Shown one piece after another: positions 1-11,277 of a stretch of 64,000 nt of DNA. The stretch's first letter is position 1. Every line of letters begins with the position of its first letter. A program made the position numbers and the translations under genes. Origin of the DNA: Cycas panzhihuaensis (Eukaryota > Cycadophyta); the NCBI GenBank assembly GCA_023213395.1, contig CM041465.1:90465741-90529740 (forward strand), written 5' to 3'. The notes beneath the pieces were generated by a model, which was given only the letters and a program-made list of their open reading frames with translations, was not told the DNA's origin and ran no database searches.

Positions 1-1168
1 CTTCCAGCCACTGAATGTATGAAAGATTCTAGAATAAATGGGAGAGAAGTTTGTTGATTTGGACAGTTGGCCAAATTACCGAACTTTTGTAATAACATAA
101 TAAACTAATTAAATATATAATAAAAGAATAATATTAGGGCATAACATTAACAACAATGTTTATTCACTTGATTTGTATTGACTTTGGGATGCTGATGATG
201 GCAGTAGGAGATCTTTTACCATGAGACAGTTTTGATGTCCAACGGCTAATCTTGATGATTATCTTGTACAATAGATACAGAGGTTGCTTGTCATCTGTCT
301 GATTTGTTTCCTTGGGAGACCTAAACTATATGATATAGACGCAAGTTCCCTATTATTGTTTGTTACTCGTTATTGAACCTTGTTGAAATTGCCATTGCTT
401 ATATGTCCATGATAAATGTCTGCATCCCAATTTAGATAAGATGGATTCCTTTGTGAATGGGGCTACATTCATTTGCTTGTATGCTTATCCATAAATGTGC
501 ACAGCTTGAGCTAATTCCTACCAGAAAATCTAGGTGTTCCACACACTATTAAAGCTTCAGACTACCCCATTCATTTGCTTGTATGCTTATCCATAAATGT
601 GCACAGCTTGAGCTGATTCTTACCAGAAAATCTAGGTATTCCACGCACTATTAAAGCTTCAGACTATGTTGTACCGGACATTATTTTTGGAAATTGATTT
701 GGGAAGTTTATCTTTACCATCGTGATTTTGATGTATGCGTGACATATTGCATTTGATTATTTTGTTTTTGAGGCCTAGAGAATTTATTATTCTAGGATAG
801 TTTCAAAATCTAGATGTGTTTTTCCTATGTGAAGCCTGTAAGGGTAGATGAAGAAAACAGTTACTTTTGTATGTATTTATGCATTTTATCTTTTTCATCT
901 ACTTGAGGACTCCTTGATATGTACAAAAATAAGAAATGCTTCATTATAGAATTACAATGGTGACCATACAGTTGTACTTGGTACAAACTTCAATTTTCTT
1001 TTTGTCATTACTTCTTGTTCTTGTTTAAAATAAACTAATGAAGCCTGATCTTGACTATTTCTAGGTTTGATTAGGTTCTTGAGAATGATTCTAAAAGAAA
1101 AGATGTAGCATATATTTACTTTTTCATCATTAAGTACCTGGTTACTGATATCTTTCTCATGGTTGCAG
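1..1168 (+). other. Intron of SUMO-like gene (3' part)
   Basis: This stretch lies upstream of the only recognisable host exon and ends in a polypyrimidine/TTGCAG acceptor (AG at 1167-1168). I found no further exon with convincing coding character. The single ORF here, on the minus strand, has no recognisable content. The stretch contains a 102-bp imperfect tandem duplication, listed separately. It is best read as the last intron of the gene, though it could hide short exons I cannot recognise. Confidence 0.6.
463..666. repeat. 102-bp imperfect tandem duplication
   Basis: Two adjacent copies start at about 466 and 568. Both run from CATTCATTTGCTTGTATGC to AAAGCTTCAGACTA with only a handful of substitutions, mainly C/T and A/G transitions. 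The copies sit inside the intron and have no coding frame. This is a simple local duplication, and its divergence shows it is not an assembly stutter. Confidence 0.9.
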
Positions 1169-1336
1169 GATGATAAGTTTGAGAAGCTTTTCAAAACTTA
1201 CGCTGACCATGTTAAAGGACAAAGTGAGAACTTTGTTTTCTGCTTTGATGGGGAAACAATATCTCCAAGGCGAACGCCTGAAGATCTTGACTTGTTGGAT
1301 GAGGACATAATTGAGGTGTACTCTAAGACAGGATAA
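1169..1336 (+). CDS. Last exon of SUMO-like (Rad60-SLD) domain protein
   Basis: A 56-codon terminal exon begins in phase 0 right after a TTGCAG acceptor and stops with TAA at 1334-1336. The peptide starts DDKFEKLFKTYADHV, has the hallmark FCFDGETISP in the middle and ends EDIIEVYSKTG. This matches the C-terminal half of the ubiquitin-like fold in Rad60/NFATC2IP-type proteins: the strand-loop segment 'F.FDG..I....TP..L...D.D.IEV'. Plants have a single-copy family of this kind (for example Arabidopsis At1g68185). There is no C-terminal diglycine extension, which is normal for these non-conjugated SUMO-like domains. Family members are linked to SUMO pathway and genome stability roles; that role is inferred from the family. 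Earlier exons lie outside the window. The reverse-strand ORF over this exon is a shadow. Confidence 0.85.
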   Translation, partial: DDKFEKLFKTYADHVKGQSENFVFCFDGETISPRRTPEDLDLLDEDIIEVYSKTG

Positions 1337-1680
1337 GTTATGGACATATGTAAGATTGCCTCAATCTGTAAAATTATATGCCACTGTTTATTCCGGTGAT
1401 GTTTCTTGTAGCTCCCTATCTCTGGCATCTGCATCATGCTTTCTGATGGTTGCTTTTGATAACCTGTCGCCTTTTCTTATAATCTTATATTCCACTCAGG
1501 CTACTGCCTTTTTGTACAACCAGAGTCTGCTTTCTCTTGGCGGGGCTGATATGAGCCAAATCTGTCATTCTAAGTTGGATGGTCTTGAGCACTTGTAATA
1601 TATATCAGAGAGCTGGTCTCTGGTTTTGTAACATAACGCTTTCTGGTTCAAATAAACTACACTACATGGGACATTACCAT
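1337..1680 (+). other. 3' UTR and poly(A) signal of the SUMO-like gene
   Basis: The sequence after the stop codon has no coding constraint. It carries an AATAAA at 1651-1656, about 320 bp downstream of the stop, which is a plausible near-upstream polyadenylation element. The 95-codon ORF at 1311-1598 overlaps the exon out of frame and is read as UTR. Confidence 0.5.
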
Positions 1681-3936
1681 CCAAAAGTATGAACAGTTAT
1701 CAAAGATCTTTTATAGCCTGCTGATTTTTTTTTATTTTTTATTTTTTTCTGCTCAAAACCTACTGAATCAGTGAATTTGTTGAAAGGATCTTTCTCCAAT
1801 ATTGTTTAAATATGATTCAAAAATAGTTCATAAACATGAAACAAGAATGTAAGATTGTGACTAATCAGTTTTTGGAAATATGGTCAGAGCACAGGCTTCG
1901 TGCTTGTTAGCCCTGTAAGAGAGAGAAAGTGCCTTAATCATTCTTCGATTACAATAAGGAAATAGGCAAGGATGATGCTTATTAAGCATCTATCTCCATC
2001 AATTCCTTTGTAGTAAAATATTTCATACTCGACCAAAGTTCAAGTGCCCTATTTTGCCCTTGTTCTATTTCAAACATTAATATCCTAAATTGAAGTTCAG
2101 GTGATGTTCAAGTTTTCAGGTGTTAAATTTACTAAGGAGTAGTGTGTTTTTTCTTCACCACACTCGGAAACGTTTTTGGGGCAACTAAGATATAAACTAA
2201 TTCTTAAAAGAGTAAGTCATCATAATCCAAATTGAAACTGTATTGGGAAGATACAACGCATTTTTCTAAACAGAAGAACATGTCACAACTACACCATGTG
2301 GTTGTTTCTCTGACTTGCACTATAAGTTCAGATTCTTTCATTGCCTACAGGAGAATCAAAAGAAGTTGGACCTACTTGTAAAGAGTTCTCATTTGAGGTT
2401 GGGCTTTGTATGAGTTGACCATTAACTGTTTCATTTCTCATCATTTGAAAAGTTAGAACTAATCATGATTTGAATAAACAACTTTATTATCTTAAGATTT
2501 CATAGTTATTTAGCTTCTAACTGTGGTTGTAGTGGCATTTTGTGCAATGAACCCAAGTTTGGTAAGGGGGGCCACATTTGTGTTATCCATTGGTAATGCA
2601 TAATATGTTGATGGTATCAGGGATAATGTCTCATTAGGTGGAGCTTAGTAGGATGTGTGTGAGTGAGGTTTGCGTGTTTTAATTTTGTGTCAAATAATGT
2701 GGCTATAGATTATTGAGCACACATCTTTAGGATCTTGTGTGAGGCTTGTAGTTTTTTTTAGAGTAGATTGTATGATCAGCTTACCCTTTGTACACTAGTT
2801 TAAAATAGTCAAATAGTTCATTCACCATGTGCATGGCATCTTAATCAGTCAAAATGTCAACCTATTAAAGAGATCACATAAAATTTTTGTGCAACATATG
2901 TGCATGTGAAGCTCCTTATTTGCAAAGCATCTTGGATCATTTCTACCATGGTTTAGGCCATTCTTTTGGTAAGTTCCATTAGTGAGAAAATCTATTTGGA
3001 GGGGTCGTCATCAAACATGGCAAGATTTCTATTGAGGATTGTAGTCTTGTTTACTGTGTGGTCACTTTTGCATTCATATCAAACATTTACAAATATATTG
3101 AATGCCTTCGGTCTTTTGCATCCATGATGTTAATTTGTTGACGTTTCATCTCTATTATTTGAATGCGGCATTTATGCATGATATTGTTGCAATATGGTTT
3201 GTTGCCCCCTCTGTTTCATTGAACGTTCTCAATGCCCACTACAATGATTGACAATAGAAGTCTAACACTAACTTGATAATTTGTTAACTAAATTCTGTGT
3301 AACATTGCCATGCATTATCTTGCTTAGTGTATGAGAAATGTATTTTGTAGTACATCAATTCTCAGGGAATGTTCTTATTACAATTTTCCTATTAGACCAC
3401 AAGCATTATTCCCTTGGTTGCAACCTTTGAAATGTTTTTCACAAATTCTTTTTACACAGAAGACCACCTTTAAATTTAATCTATGAGGAATTTATTATTG
3501 TTATCATGCCAAATAATTTGAGAACCATTCTCTTGTTATCCCTTCGTTGTTATTTATTGGGAATCATTGTTCCATCTGTTGGTAGGACCATAAATTGGTA
3601 CAATCTCTCATTGGAGATGATTGCCAAATCCTAGAGTTCAAGAGGGAGGGGTACCAAAGCCACATTGCTTATAATTTGTTCTTTTTATTAGTCTCTCCAA
3701 ATAAGGTGCTAATTACTGGGGTGAAGCAATGCAACATTGCTCACTTGCTAGTCTAGAACAAATAAGAGCAATCATGGCCATTGTATCTATGTCTCAAAAA
3801 CTATTCAGAGGAACACCTCAACCCTTATTATCTTGTTTGCATATCATGAAATTATAATTTACATTGAGTCTTAGACGTAGGGATATAAATGGTTTACCAT
3901 CCAAAACTCGCTACATTAGAATTAGGAAACCCTCTC
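1681..3936. other. Intergenic AT-rich sequence, no feature seen
   Basis: About 2.2 kb between the host gene and element E. There are T-rich tracts (1727-1750) but no ORF with recognisable content, no LTR pair and no RNA gene that I can see. Confidence 0.5.
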
Positions 3937-3941
3937 AATAG

Positions 3942-4253
3942 TGTTAGCATGGTAATTAATACTAAGGCATATAATTAATGTTAAAGGTGGTTAATTAAAT
4001 GTTAATACAAAAGGTGTGAATATCAAAGGGTTGCAACCAATGCGTTGGGTGTATTATTTGAGGGATTATGAAAGATTTCATAGTCTATCGTAAAATTAAT
4101 CAAGTGGAATTAATGCAATCTATTGATCTTTTGTGATAAATTTTTTATTGAAAGCTTTTTCTACGTGAAAAAAGAAACTATGTTGATGTTTGCTTGCTGT
4201 GTATGATTAAGATCTTGTAGTTCAGAATATATGTTTGCATGTTTTTTTTTATA
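3942..4253 (+). repeat. Element E 5' LTR
   Basis: Begins TGTTAGCATGGTAATTAATAC and ends ...TTTTTTATA directly before a primer-binding site. It aligns over its full length with 39021-39343, including blocks such as GGGTTG..ACCAATG and CAAGTGGAAT. It is clearly diverged from its partner, consistent with an old insertion. Confidence 0.88.
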
Positions 4254-4265
4254 CGGTATTAAAGT
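4254..4265 (+). promoter_or_regulatory. Element E primer-binding site (degenerate)
   Basis: CGGTATTAAAGT sits immediately inside the 5' LTR. It differs by three transitions from TGGTATCAAAGC, the usual complement of the initiator Met tRNA 3' end used by plant copia elements. Confidence 0.75.
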
Positions 4266-4272
4266 TGCATGG

Positions 4273-4305
<33 letters not shown>

Positions 4306-5640
4306 AAATTGGGGTTATAGTTGGGTGGAGGCGATAAAATCAAAGGTTGCTTGATAACACTGATGAGTGGTGATTTCAATCTTTTCTGACAACTAAAAGA
4401 GTGTTACAATAGTGTAATGATTATTGAAGAGGTGAAATGCACCTATCAATGAATTTTTTATGTCTGTTTATGGTCACATATTAATTTTGGGCACTATCTA
4501 CACTGTGTTGAGTTTGTGTTGAAGCATTTTGAGTTTGGTTGGTCATGTTGAGCCCTCCAATTGTCTGTTGGGTCATATTTGAAAGTGATTTGATAGTGGT
4601 GGGTTGTGTTGAGCTCATTTTAAGCCTGTTCAACATCGTTTAAAGATCATTTGGAGATGTTTGGGCATTAGATTTTTGTGGTTGGACAACAGAGAGGTTG
4701 TTGGCACTTTCCATAAGCATGATTAGGTTAATTTTTGGGCATTTTATGTTCGTATTTGAAAGTGTGGCATTGCACGCTATTATTTTGGGTGTTTTGATGT
4801 ATATTAAAGGTGAAGTGAATTCTTTTGGAGCTAAAAGATATCTATTGATTTTATCTATAAACTATCGTATGTTTGTGTTTATGAAATTGCACAATTCATC
4901 GATTTGTGTTGGAATAGTTGTGGGTTAAATTTTGTGGCCATTTATTATATATTAGACCATAGATGTTTGTGGCGCCAAGGAAGGGTTTCTATTAAATTTG
5001 AAGTGTGTTGTTTTATGTTAGGCCATGGGTAGCTCTTTTTTTATGAACATTGATATATACAAAGGTTAAACCTTAGTAATCATATTACATTTATTAAAAT
5101 GACTTTTAAATGTGTTTTAAGCTGCACGACTTAAAAAAATAGGTGCACATGTTTAAAGAGATGCAATTGCATCTTTGAGGGGATATTCCTTTTTAAAATT
5201 TAAAATAAAAAAGAGGAAAGCCATTTCACATTGTACATTTGATTATTTTATGAAGGAATTGCCATTTCAAACACAAATTTCTTATTTTTTCATTAAACTT
5301 AATATCCAGAGGTCGTTAGACATAGTCATTTGTGTGTTTTGCTAGTTAAAAGCCTTTTTTGAGAGATTTTTTGCTATCTGGAAAGTGTTGTGTGTGGTGC
5401 ATTTGTCCTAAAGCTTGCAAAAAATTTGTATTGAAGTGTGTGGAGCACATAGGTTTGGAACTCTTATTGTTGGGTTGATATTTTTGACAAACAAATGCTA
5501 TGTTGTGTGCAAATTGTTGTTCAAAGGTTTAAAATTTGGATGCAGTGTGTGAAAGTATTGTTAATTAATTTTCTTATTGTTCGAAGGATTGTTGATTATC
5601 ATAGGTTTTATCTATTTTTTCATTTTTGCATCATATACAC
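4266..5640 (+). other. Element E leader, no gene
   Basis: About 1.4 kb of T-rich sequence between the primer site and the gag start. Element B has a leader of similar size, so the length appears typical for this copia lineage. The short ORFs here (4698-4928, 5495-5692) have low-complexity hydrophobic products with no family resemblance. Confidence 0.6.
4275..4302. repeat. (AC)14 microsatellite
   Basis: An uninterrupted AC dinucleotide run just inside element E. Confidence 0.95.
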
Positions 5641-6420
5641 AATGGAGAAATTGCCACAAGTGATTTTTAATGGCAATGATTTTAGTGAATAGAAGACGAA
5701 TATGGAGTTTGTTTTAATGGTAAATCAGTTGTGAAAAATTGCCCAAAAAAATGCTATCTTCATACTCACAGATATAAAGGAAAAAGAGAAATTTCAGGGA
5801 AAATAGGTAATTGTCGTTGGATTTCTGAAATTGTCATTGGCTACAGATTATAGGGCACTTGTTTATAACCTGCAGACATTGTATGAGATCTAGAGAAAAT
5901 TAAGTAAAACATTTAAAAAAAATTATAGCATCCAATTGCGTTGATGATGGAGTTGTTGGATATTGTCATCGAAGAAAGAACAACATAAATACTTACCTTA
6001 ACAAAATAATGGATTTAGAGAACAAGTTAAAAGAGATAAATAAGGATTTAGTTGACAAAGAGCTGTTATTTGTGATCATTATGTCCAATTTATTAGTTGT
6101 ATTTAGTACTTTTTAAACTATCTATGCTAGAGATAAAGTCATGAAGGTGAAACATTTGAATCATTGAAAAATATCATTTTAGTTGAAGATACCAAGTTGA
6201 AACACCATGGCATACTCAGAAGTTTTATATTCAATCATGTTTTAGTCATTATGACGTAGAGGAAAGCAGGTGATCAGGGGGGAAAAATCCATAGAAGGTC
6301 GAATAAACATTTCAAGAAAAGAAGAAAAAAAAAAAGAGATTTGCTAGAAAGTATAATTACTACAAGAAGGATAGTCATAAGGAAAATAATTATTTGTTCA
6401 AGATGAGACCGGTAAAAAAT
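5641..6420 (+). pseudogene. Element E gag (copia nucleocapsid), broken
   Basis: Starts with ATG at 5641 (product begins MEKLPQVIFNGNDFSE), matching the gag start of element B on the other strand. The 'LMMELLDIVIEE...' block near 5944 and the 'KLKHHGI' block near 6197 also correspond to B gag. A decayed CCHC-like segment follows near 6350-6410 (YNYYKKDSHKENNY). Several in-frame stops and frameshifts are present, the first right after the NDFSE motif. In intact elements gag packages the RNA; this copy cannot make a full product. Confidence 0.8.
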
Positions 6421-6479
6421 ATACTAAGATGATAAAAGAAATGGTGGTATTGTTTATTGTGTAGAAGTTTTATTTTGCT

Positions 6480-6812
6480 TGCTATATCAACATAATAGAG
6501 GGGCTCTTGGATCCTTGATTTAGGTGCACAAAGATATATCTCTTCTTGTAAGGAGAATTTTACTATGTGGGATTCAAATTTTAGTGATCTAAAGATCATT
6601 CTTAGGGATGTTAGCGCTATTTATGCTAAAGGCATTTGGAGAGTTTCTATTATAGGTGGTCATTTAGATAAGGTGTATTATGCACTTAAGATGTACAAAA
6701 ATCTTTTGTTAGTTCAAGAAATCTACATACAAGGTATGGAGATTGAGCTTTATGAAAATAGATGCTTGATTATGGATCTAAACCAAAACTTTTTTGTTAT
6801 TGCTACTTGAAA
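6480..6812 (+). pseudogene. Element E protease / pre-integrase segment, interrupted by F
   Basis: The aspartic protease motif is decayed to WILDLGAQ (normally D-S/T-G-A). It is followed by an open stretch (6565-6810) with the spacing and residues of copia protease: VYYALKMYKNLL, EIYIQGMEIELYENRCLI. The frame runs into the insertion point of element F, and its continuation (KVKDDIWVFEKF) is found at 11655 after F. Element B has the same continuous block at 19101-19388. The frame has one TGA at the junction. Confidence 0.8.
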
Positions 6813-6814
6813 GG

Positions 6815-7177
6815 TGTTAAGAGTATAATGTTTAATGTTGTGTGTGTCCTAGGATTAATAGTCATAGTCCTAAGTCTTAGAGTCCAAGAGTCGTTATAAT
6901 AATGTGTGAGAAGATAGAAGCTTATTGGTCAAGTTAGTTGGTGTAAAGTCATTGGTCTGGGTAAAGGTATTTGTCCCATATACATTACACATCTTGTATG
7001 GTCTTCCACCTCTCTTATATTTAAAGGTGGTTGCGGTAGTATATGACACAAGGTAATCATCAAGATTCATGTTGAGTCTTTGGTGCTTTGATATCTTAAT
7101 GTATTATGATTATGTTGAGTTAATCTTTGCTCACTGATATCATTGATGATGAATGTCTTCCATGTTAAAGTCTAGCA
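6815..7177 (+). repeat. Element F 5' LTR
   Basis: Starts TGTTAAGAGTATAATG and ends GTCTAGCA. It contains a TATA-like TTATATTTAAAGG near 7015, a candidate core promoter. The matching copy is 11288-11649. Confidence 0.93.
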
Positions 7178-7190
7178 TGGTATCGAAGCA
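7178..7190 (+). promoter_or_regulatory. Element F primer-binding site
   Basis: TGGTATCGAAGCA begins at the first base after the LTR. It differs from the common plant Met-tRNA site TGGTATCAGAGC by two bases in the middle. Confidence 0.85.
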
Positions 7191-7371
7191 GGCCATCCTG
7201 CTTAAAGAAGAAGACCGAGAGAGGAGGAGCCTAGTGAAGGATAGAGCGTTTAATCAAGGACGTGGCTCATTAGGTCGGTTGCCAGATTGAAGATCGAGTT
7301 GGAAGAAAAGTTTCAAGGCCATTGTTGAGATTCATAGTGTGCCAAGGATTGCTGTGAAACAAGATTTTCAC

Positions 7372-7560
7372 CAGGTAATATCATTCTTTTATTCTGTTAT
7401 GAGAAGTAATCATGTGTTAGGGTTTTTCCTATGAAAGATTTGGTAAAATTGAAATTAATGGTAACTCAAGTCGGTTATGTAATGGTATTATGCTGAAGAC
7501 CTGTTGGTGAAAGTTCAATTCTAGAGTTACTCATCAAGTTTATGAGGAAAACCTATTGTT
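7372..7560 (+). other. Element F leader with splice-donor-like site
   Basis: The leader reads ...TTTTCACCAG followed by GTAATATC at about 7375, which resembles a 5' splice site. No matching acceptor could be assigned with confidence, so an intron in the F transcript is only a possibility. Confidence 0.3.
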
Positions 7561-7875
7561 TAAGATTTACTCTGTAGGGTTAGTGCTGGAGACAAAAGCA
7601 TTCCTTGGTTTAATCTAGATACAGGATCCGCAGAGACATAACAAGAAGCCTGCACATGAGATGCTTCTGTTTTCTCACTGAACATAGAGCCTTCTTGTAC
7701 AGACACTGAACCTGTGCTTAAACTCATTATATGCCCACTTCTGCCTTGGATATGATGTTGCTCCTCTAGTGTCATAACACTGCAATCTATATGAAGGTGC
7801 CTCCTATATTCCTCTTGTATTGATTGCTTCTCCTTCTCAGAAACAAGAGATAAAGAGGAATCTGACCTAGACTGT
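7560..7875 (-). CDS. Antisense open frame in element F, unknown protein-like segment
   Basis: An open frame on the strand opposite to F runs from about 7875 down to a stop at 7560. The internal ATG at 7775 gives 71 residues, and about 34 more codons lie upstream of it. Composition is balanced and protein-like (SLSLVSEKEKQSIQEEY, SGHIMSLSTGSVSVQEG), unlike the lysine/isoleucine-rich noise of nearby shadows. It has no membrane segment and no motif I recognise. It could be a terminal exon of a host gene captured by the element, or chance. A function cannot be named. Confidence 0.3.
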
Positions 7876-7975
7876 TGTGAACTTCAAACACAAGAGTGAC
7901 TTGCATATATGTTAAAGGAAAAGCCAGTCTGTAATGATATGAAGCACCTGTTCATATGTTAAACCAAAGTGATGT

Positions 7976-8266
7976 GTGAAGACACTATTGAGTACACTTG
8001 AGTCAATTATCAGGAAACATGCTATTAAGGAAATCACCGTGGAATGGTCAGTCTATTTGTTGTCGATGATGTGGTTACTACAACATTGGCTCATGCTGCT
8101 GTTGTGCCTCAGCTGGTCACAATTTCAAATCCCAGACATACAAATTGCTATGGCTATGGTGTGTACTTGCTGTCATGGTGTTCTTGCTGAAGATCACGAT
8201 TCAAATCCCCAGACGTCACACATCTGTGATAAATCATTGTGTCATTATTGTCAATTAAAGGATTAG
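7976..8266 (+). other. Open frame of 96 codons in element F, doubtful
   Basis: The frame begins MKTLLSTLESIIRKH, then runs through a leucine/methionine/tryptophan-rich middle and ends with several cysteine pairs (CTCCHG, CDKSLCHYC). No family is recognised. It lies between two other fragments that look more protein-like, so it may be intronic or a leftover of the captured sequence. Confidence 0.2.
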
Positions 8267-8304
8267 TGAACAATTACGACGTTATATGGAGATAACGAGG
8301 GCAT

Positions 8305-8501
8305 AACGCCAAATTCAAGTACAAGAAGTATACCAACTGTGCAAGGCATCTTCAAATCCAACATTGAATGTAGACGAGTTGCTGCTGAAGCCTTTTGCTG
8401 AGATTGAAAACCTACAAAAGGGAGATACACAGTCTTGGAGGGCGCAGTTAAAGAAGGAGATTGCCATGAGCCATGAGTTGAAAAAGAAACCTCTATGACT
8501 G
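8305..8501 (+). other. Open frame fragment in element F (about 62 codons)
   Basis: A short plus-strand frame with soluble, protein-like composition: VQEVYQLCKASSNPTLNVDE, then KGDTQSWRAQLKKEIAMSHE, stopping with TGA at 8499-8501. It has no start codon of its own and looks like an exon-sized fragment. The minus-strand ORF covering 8315-8704 is probably its shadow. It is possibly captured host sequence; no family is identified. Confidence 0.25.
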
Positions 8502-9244
8502 CAACTGTTGGAAGCGAACAACGAGGAAGATGGATGAGTATTGATCAATTTGTCCCCACCTGGTCTGTTGAAGATTGAAGTACTTTGTGTAGAGAAGCAT
8601 ATCGAAAGGAAAGTCAGGGTCTGTACTTGGTGCATGTGGATGCCATTGGAGAATCGACAGTGTGGCCATTGAGCTTGGTGTTCAATTTGTGCTTGTGTCT
8701 CCACTAGGGATGGATGAGTTAGTATGAATTTCGAATGACAGTCTCATTGGATTACTTGGCAGTAGTTAATGTCTATCAAGTTACTTGAAGGTCTCTGATT
8801 TGGCAACGAAAATCTAGCCGACATCAACACTTGTCAAGAAATATTCCAGTGGAGTCAGATTGGATAGTTTAACGAAACTTCAGTAGTTGAACTGAATTGT
8901 TCCATGAAAGCAAGGTGATGAAACCCTCACTCTTAAATATCTTTTGTGGACTATTAATCTGAAGCTGATGCAGTGTTCAATGAACATTTCTCATCACATT
9001 TGATTGGTGAGTTTCTGATTTCAAGTACAGAAAAAGCTGTTTGATTGTAAGGTTATCAAAATGGGTCACACTCATCTTCTATTAACATAAGACAACTATT
9101 CAGAATGGTAAAAAAACATGAAATCTTAGCTCATCTCCTTTGGCTTAAGGGAGATTATTTTAGAAGGATATAATGATGCATCACTAGTGTTGGAACAAAA
9201 GGACGCATCAGCATTTCAATGGATTTCCTTCATGTCCACATAAG

Positions 9245-9906
9245 GAGGTTGCATAAAATTCAGTGATATTTTTTGTCTCACCCAAAATACTACTTGTAGG
9301 GCACATAGAGCATGGAACTTCATAAAAGAGAAATTTGGTTCCAAACTGACAAACCAACAACCAATGAATGAAAGTAAAGACATAAAAAATGCAGCTAGTC
9401 TAAAGGAAGAAGTGCCAGTTGAACACAGTAACCTAACAAAGAATCAAAAAAAGAAATTGAAGAGGAAAATAAAAAAGGATAATGCATGTAATCGTGTCGG
9501 TCAGAAAAGTGAATCTCTTATAGATTCATTTGATGATAAGGAAGGTGAAAATTTATGTGAACTTATTTATGAAAATAGGTTCTCTGTTGATGAAGAAATA
9601 AATGAATATAATTGTTGTGACAAAGTAATCTCTGCAAATGAACTTATTGGTGATTCTATTAAAGTAACAAATGAGTTTAACAATTTAACCTTAGATCATT
9701 GCTTAGAATCTGAGGAAGAACATGAAGAACTAAAGGTTGAGAAGAGAATTATTCCACCAAACATTTTGAGTTTCATCGTGTTGATAGGAAATAGTGAAAG
9801 GATGGACGTTGAAAATTCTGAAATTGATCTATTACAGGTGGTTCAATATGGAAACTCAACTGATTTAGTGGAAAGTGTGGATTATATCACTAATCTATGT
9901 TGGTAA
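9245..9906 (+). CDS. Element F hydrophilic ORF, lysine-rich, unknown
   Basis: This is the longest sense frame in F. It is open from about 9245, with the first clear ATG at 9364 giving 180 residues. Before the ATG the frame reads through AHRAWNFIKEKFGSKLTNQQ, so the original start may be upstream. Residues 23-40 after the ATG form a strongly basic stretch (LTKNQKKKLKRKIKKDN) typical of nuclear localisation or nucleic-acid binding. The rest is acidic and polar (ESEEEHEELKVEKR). There is no CCHC, protease or RT motif. It could be a highly diverged gag-like packaging protein or a captured nuclear protein. Frames at 9907-10333 and 10371-10941 may be its broken continuation. Confidence 0.4.
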
Positions 9907-10941
9907 ATTTGTTGTCAAGCTCCAAACAATGTCAGGTCACATTGTTGTATGCATATGCATAAGACTTTGTATGACCACATTTAACATGGTAGCTTCTTCT
10001 ACGCTTATCGTTGAAAGAATTCAAATTGTGTTAACATATCTTGCATTGGTTCTAGAATATTCATTCAAAAGAAGGAAGAACACAGTTGGAGTATCATTTG
10101 ATCAAAATCTTGTCTACCAAGATTGTTGTATGTCATTGGCAGGATACTTAATCAAGAGAGGCAATCATGTTAAGATATTACACTATTCTTATGTTGGGAG
10201 GTACATACATGTGATCGTAACAGAAATCTTCATCGTATTAGGTACGACAAAAGATCTCTTGGGTGATGAAGATAAAACAAAATATTTTATTGATTTTAGA
10301 ACAAGTACCTGCACAGGTGGAAGAGGCTCTTGAAAGGAAAAACAATTCCATTGATAACACAGGTAAATAAGATAGTTCTGCTACTTCAAGTGACAAGGTT
10401 GAAGCAGATGAGCATGTTGATCCAGCTACATGTAACTATGGTGAATCAATTAAAACTCATCTCGATGAATTCATTGCTTTACGGGAGGATGATCTTATAA
10501 AAGATGATGAAGTAGTCTGTTTGTTCATTTGATGATCTTGTTGAGGTCATTTCTGATTCAGATATTAGTTGCACTCTAAATTGCTCACAAATCGATGAAG
10601 ATCTTGTCGAAGATAAACACATGTAGGATGAAGATATTCGTACTTATGTCTTAAATGATGTTGACTTACAAAACATTGATGACAATAATGATAATGCTCA
10701 TAATGATGGCTTATACAATGTTCACACTTCAAGTGATATTGTCTCAGTACTTGATGACTTGTCGTCATATTTGGATATTGATGATATTGCCAACTTATCT
10801 CAAATTACTGACATTTATTTATTTGATCACTTACATGCTGAAAAAAGTAGAGGCAAACATGTGGTAACCAAAATTTTGATGGAAGACATATTTGATGTAT
10901 ACCTTGAAGACACCTTTGATAAGTACATGCAAAACACCTAA
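9907..10941 (+). pseudogene. Element F downstream frames, acidic, probably broken continuation
   Basis: Three plus-strand segments in different frames follow the lysine-rich ORF. One is at 9907-10333 (includes YSFKRRKNTVGVSFDQNLVY). One starts at 10371 (SSATSSDKVEADEHVDP, then HLDEFIALREDDLIKDDE). The third is a long aspartate-rich segment from about 10537 to 10941 (DLNDVDLQ-like repeats, SYLDIDDIANLSQITDIYLF) ending in TAA at 10939-10941. Together they suggest an originally longer, mostly acidic protein. No enzymatic motif is visible. Confidence 0.35.
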
Positions 10942-11012
10942 CAGGTCCTCGCCAAGTACAAGTCAGCTCAAGCTTGATCTACTACACATTTTGTGTAATA
11001 TAGGGTTCCCAA

Positions 11013-11210
11013 TTGCACAAGAAGACAAAGTTCAAGAACCATCGCTCTAAAAGACTACTCCAAAGGCGACATTGCAGGATTGAAGACCAAAATCAAATTC
11101 AAGACATTGTGTTCAAACCTTTTCCAAGATCAAGACGTTGTAAATTCAAAGAAGGGAAAGCACATGTTGATCAAACTAGAGTCCATAAGAGTCCATGTCT
11201 AATATCCTAA
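11013..11210 (+). other. Element F basic C-terminal frame
   Basis: A 65-codon frame rich in Lys, Arg and His (KFKNHRSKRLLQRRHCR). It is followed by a motif resembling the tail of plant retrotransposon 3' regions (PFPRSRRCKFKEGKAHVDQ). It is close to the polypurine tract and probably non-functional. Confidence 0.25.
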
Positions 11211-11277
11211 GTCCGTTGTCAAGTGTCATGTTAATCTTTAGTATTCAGTCACTTTCTGTGGTCTTGACATTAAACAT

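Noticed and set aside
1198-1437. Minus-strand ORF of 79 codons.
   Set aside because: It is the antisense shadow of the SUMO-like exon, which has a splice acceptor and a family match.
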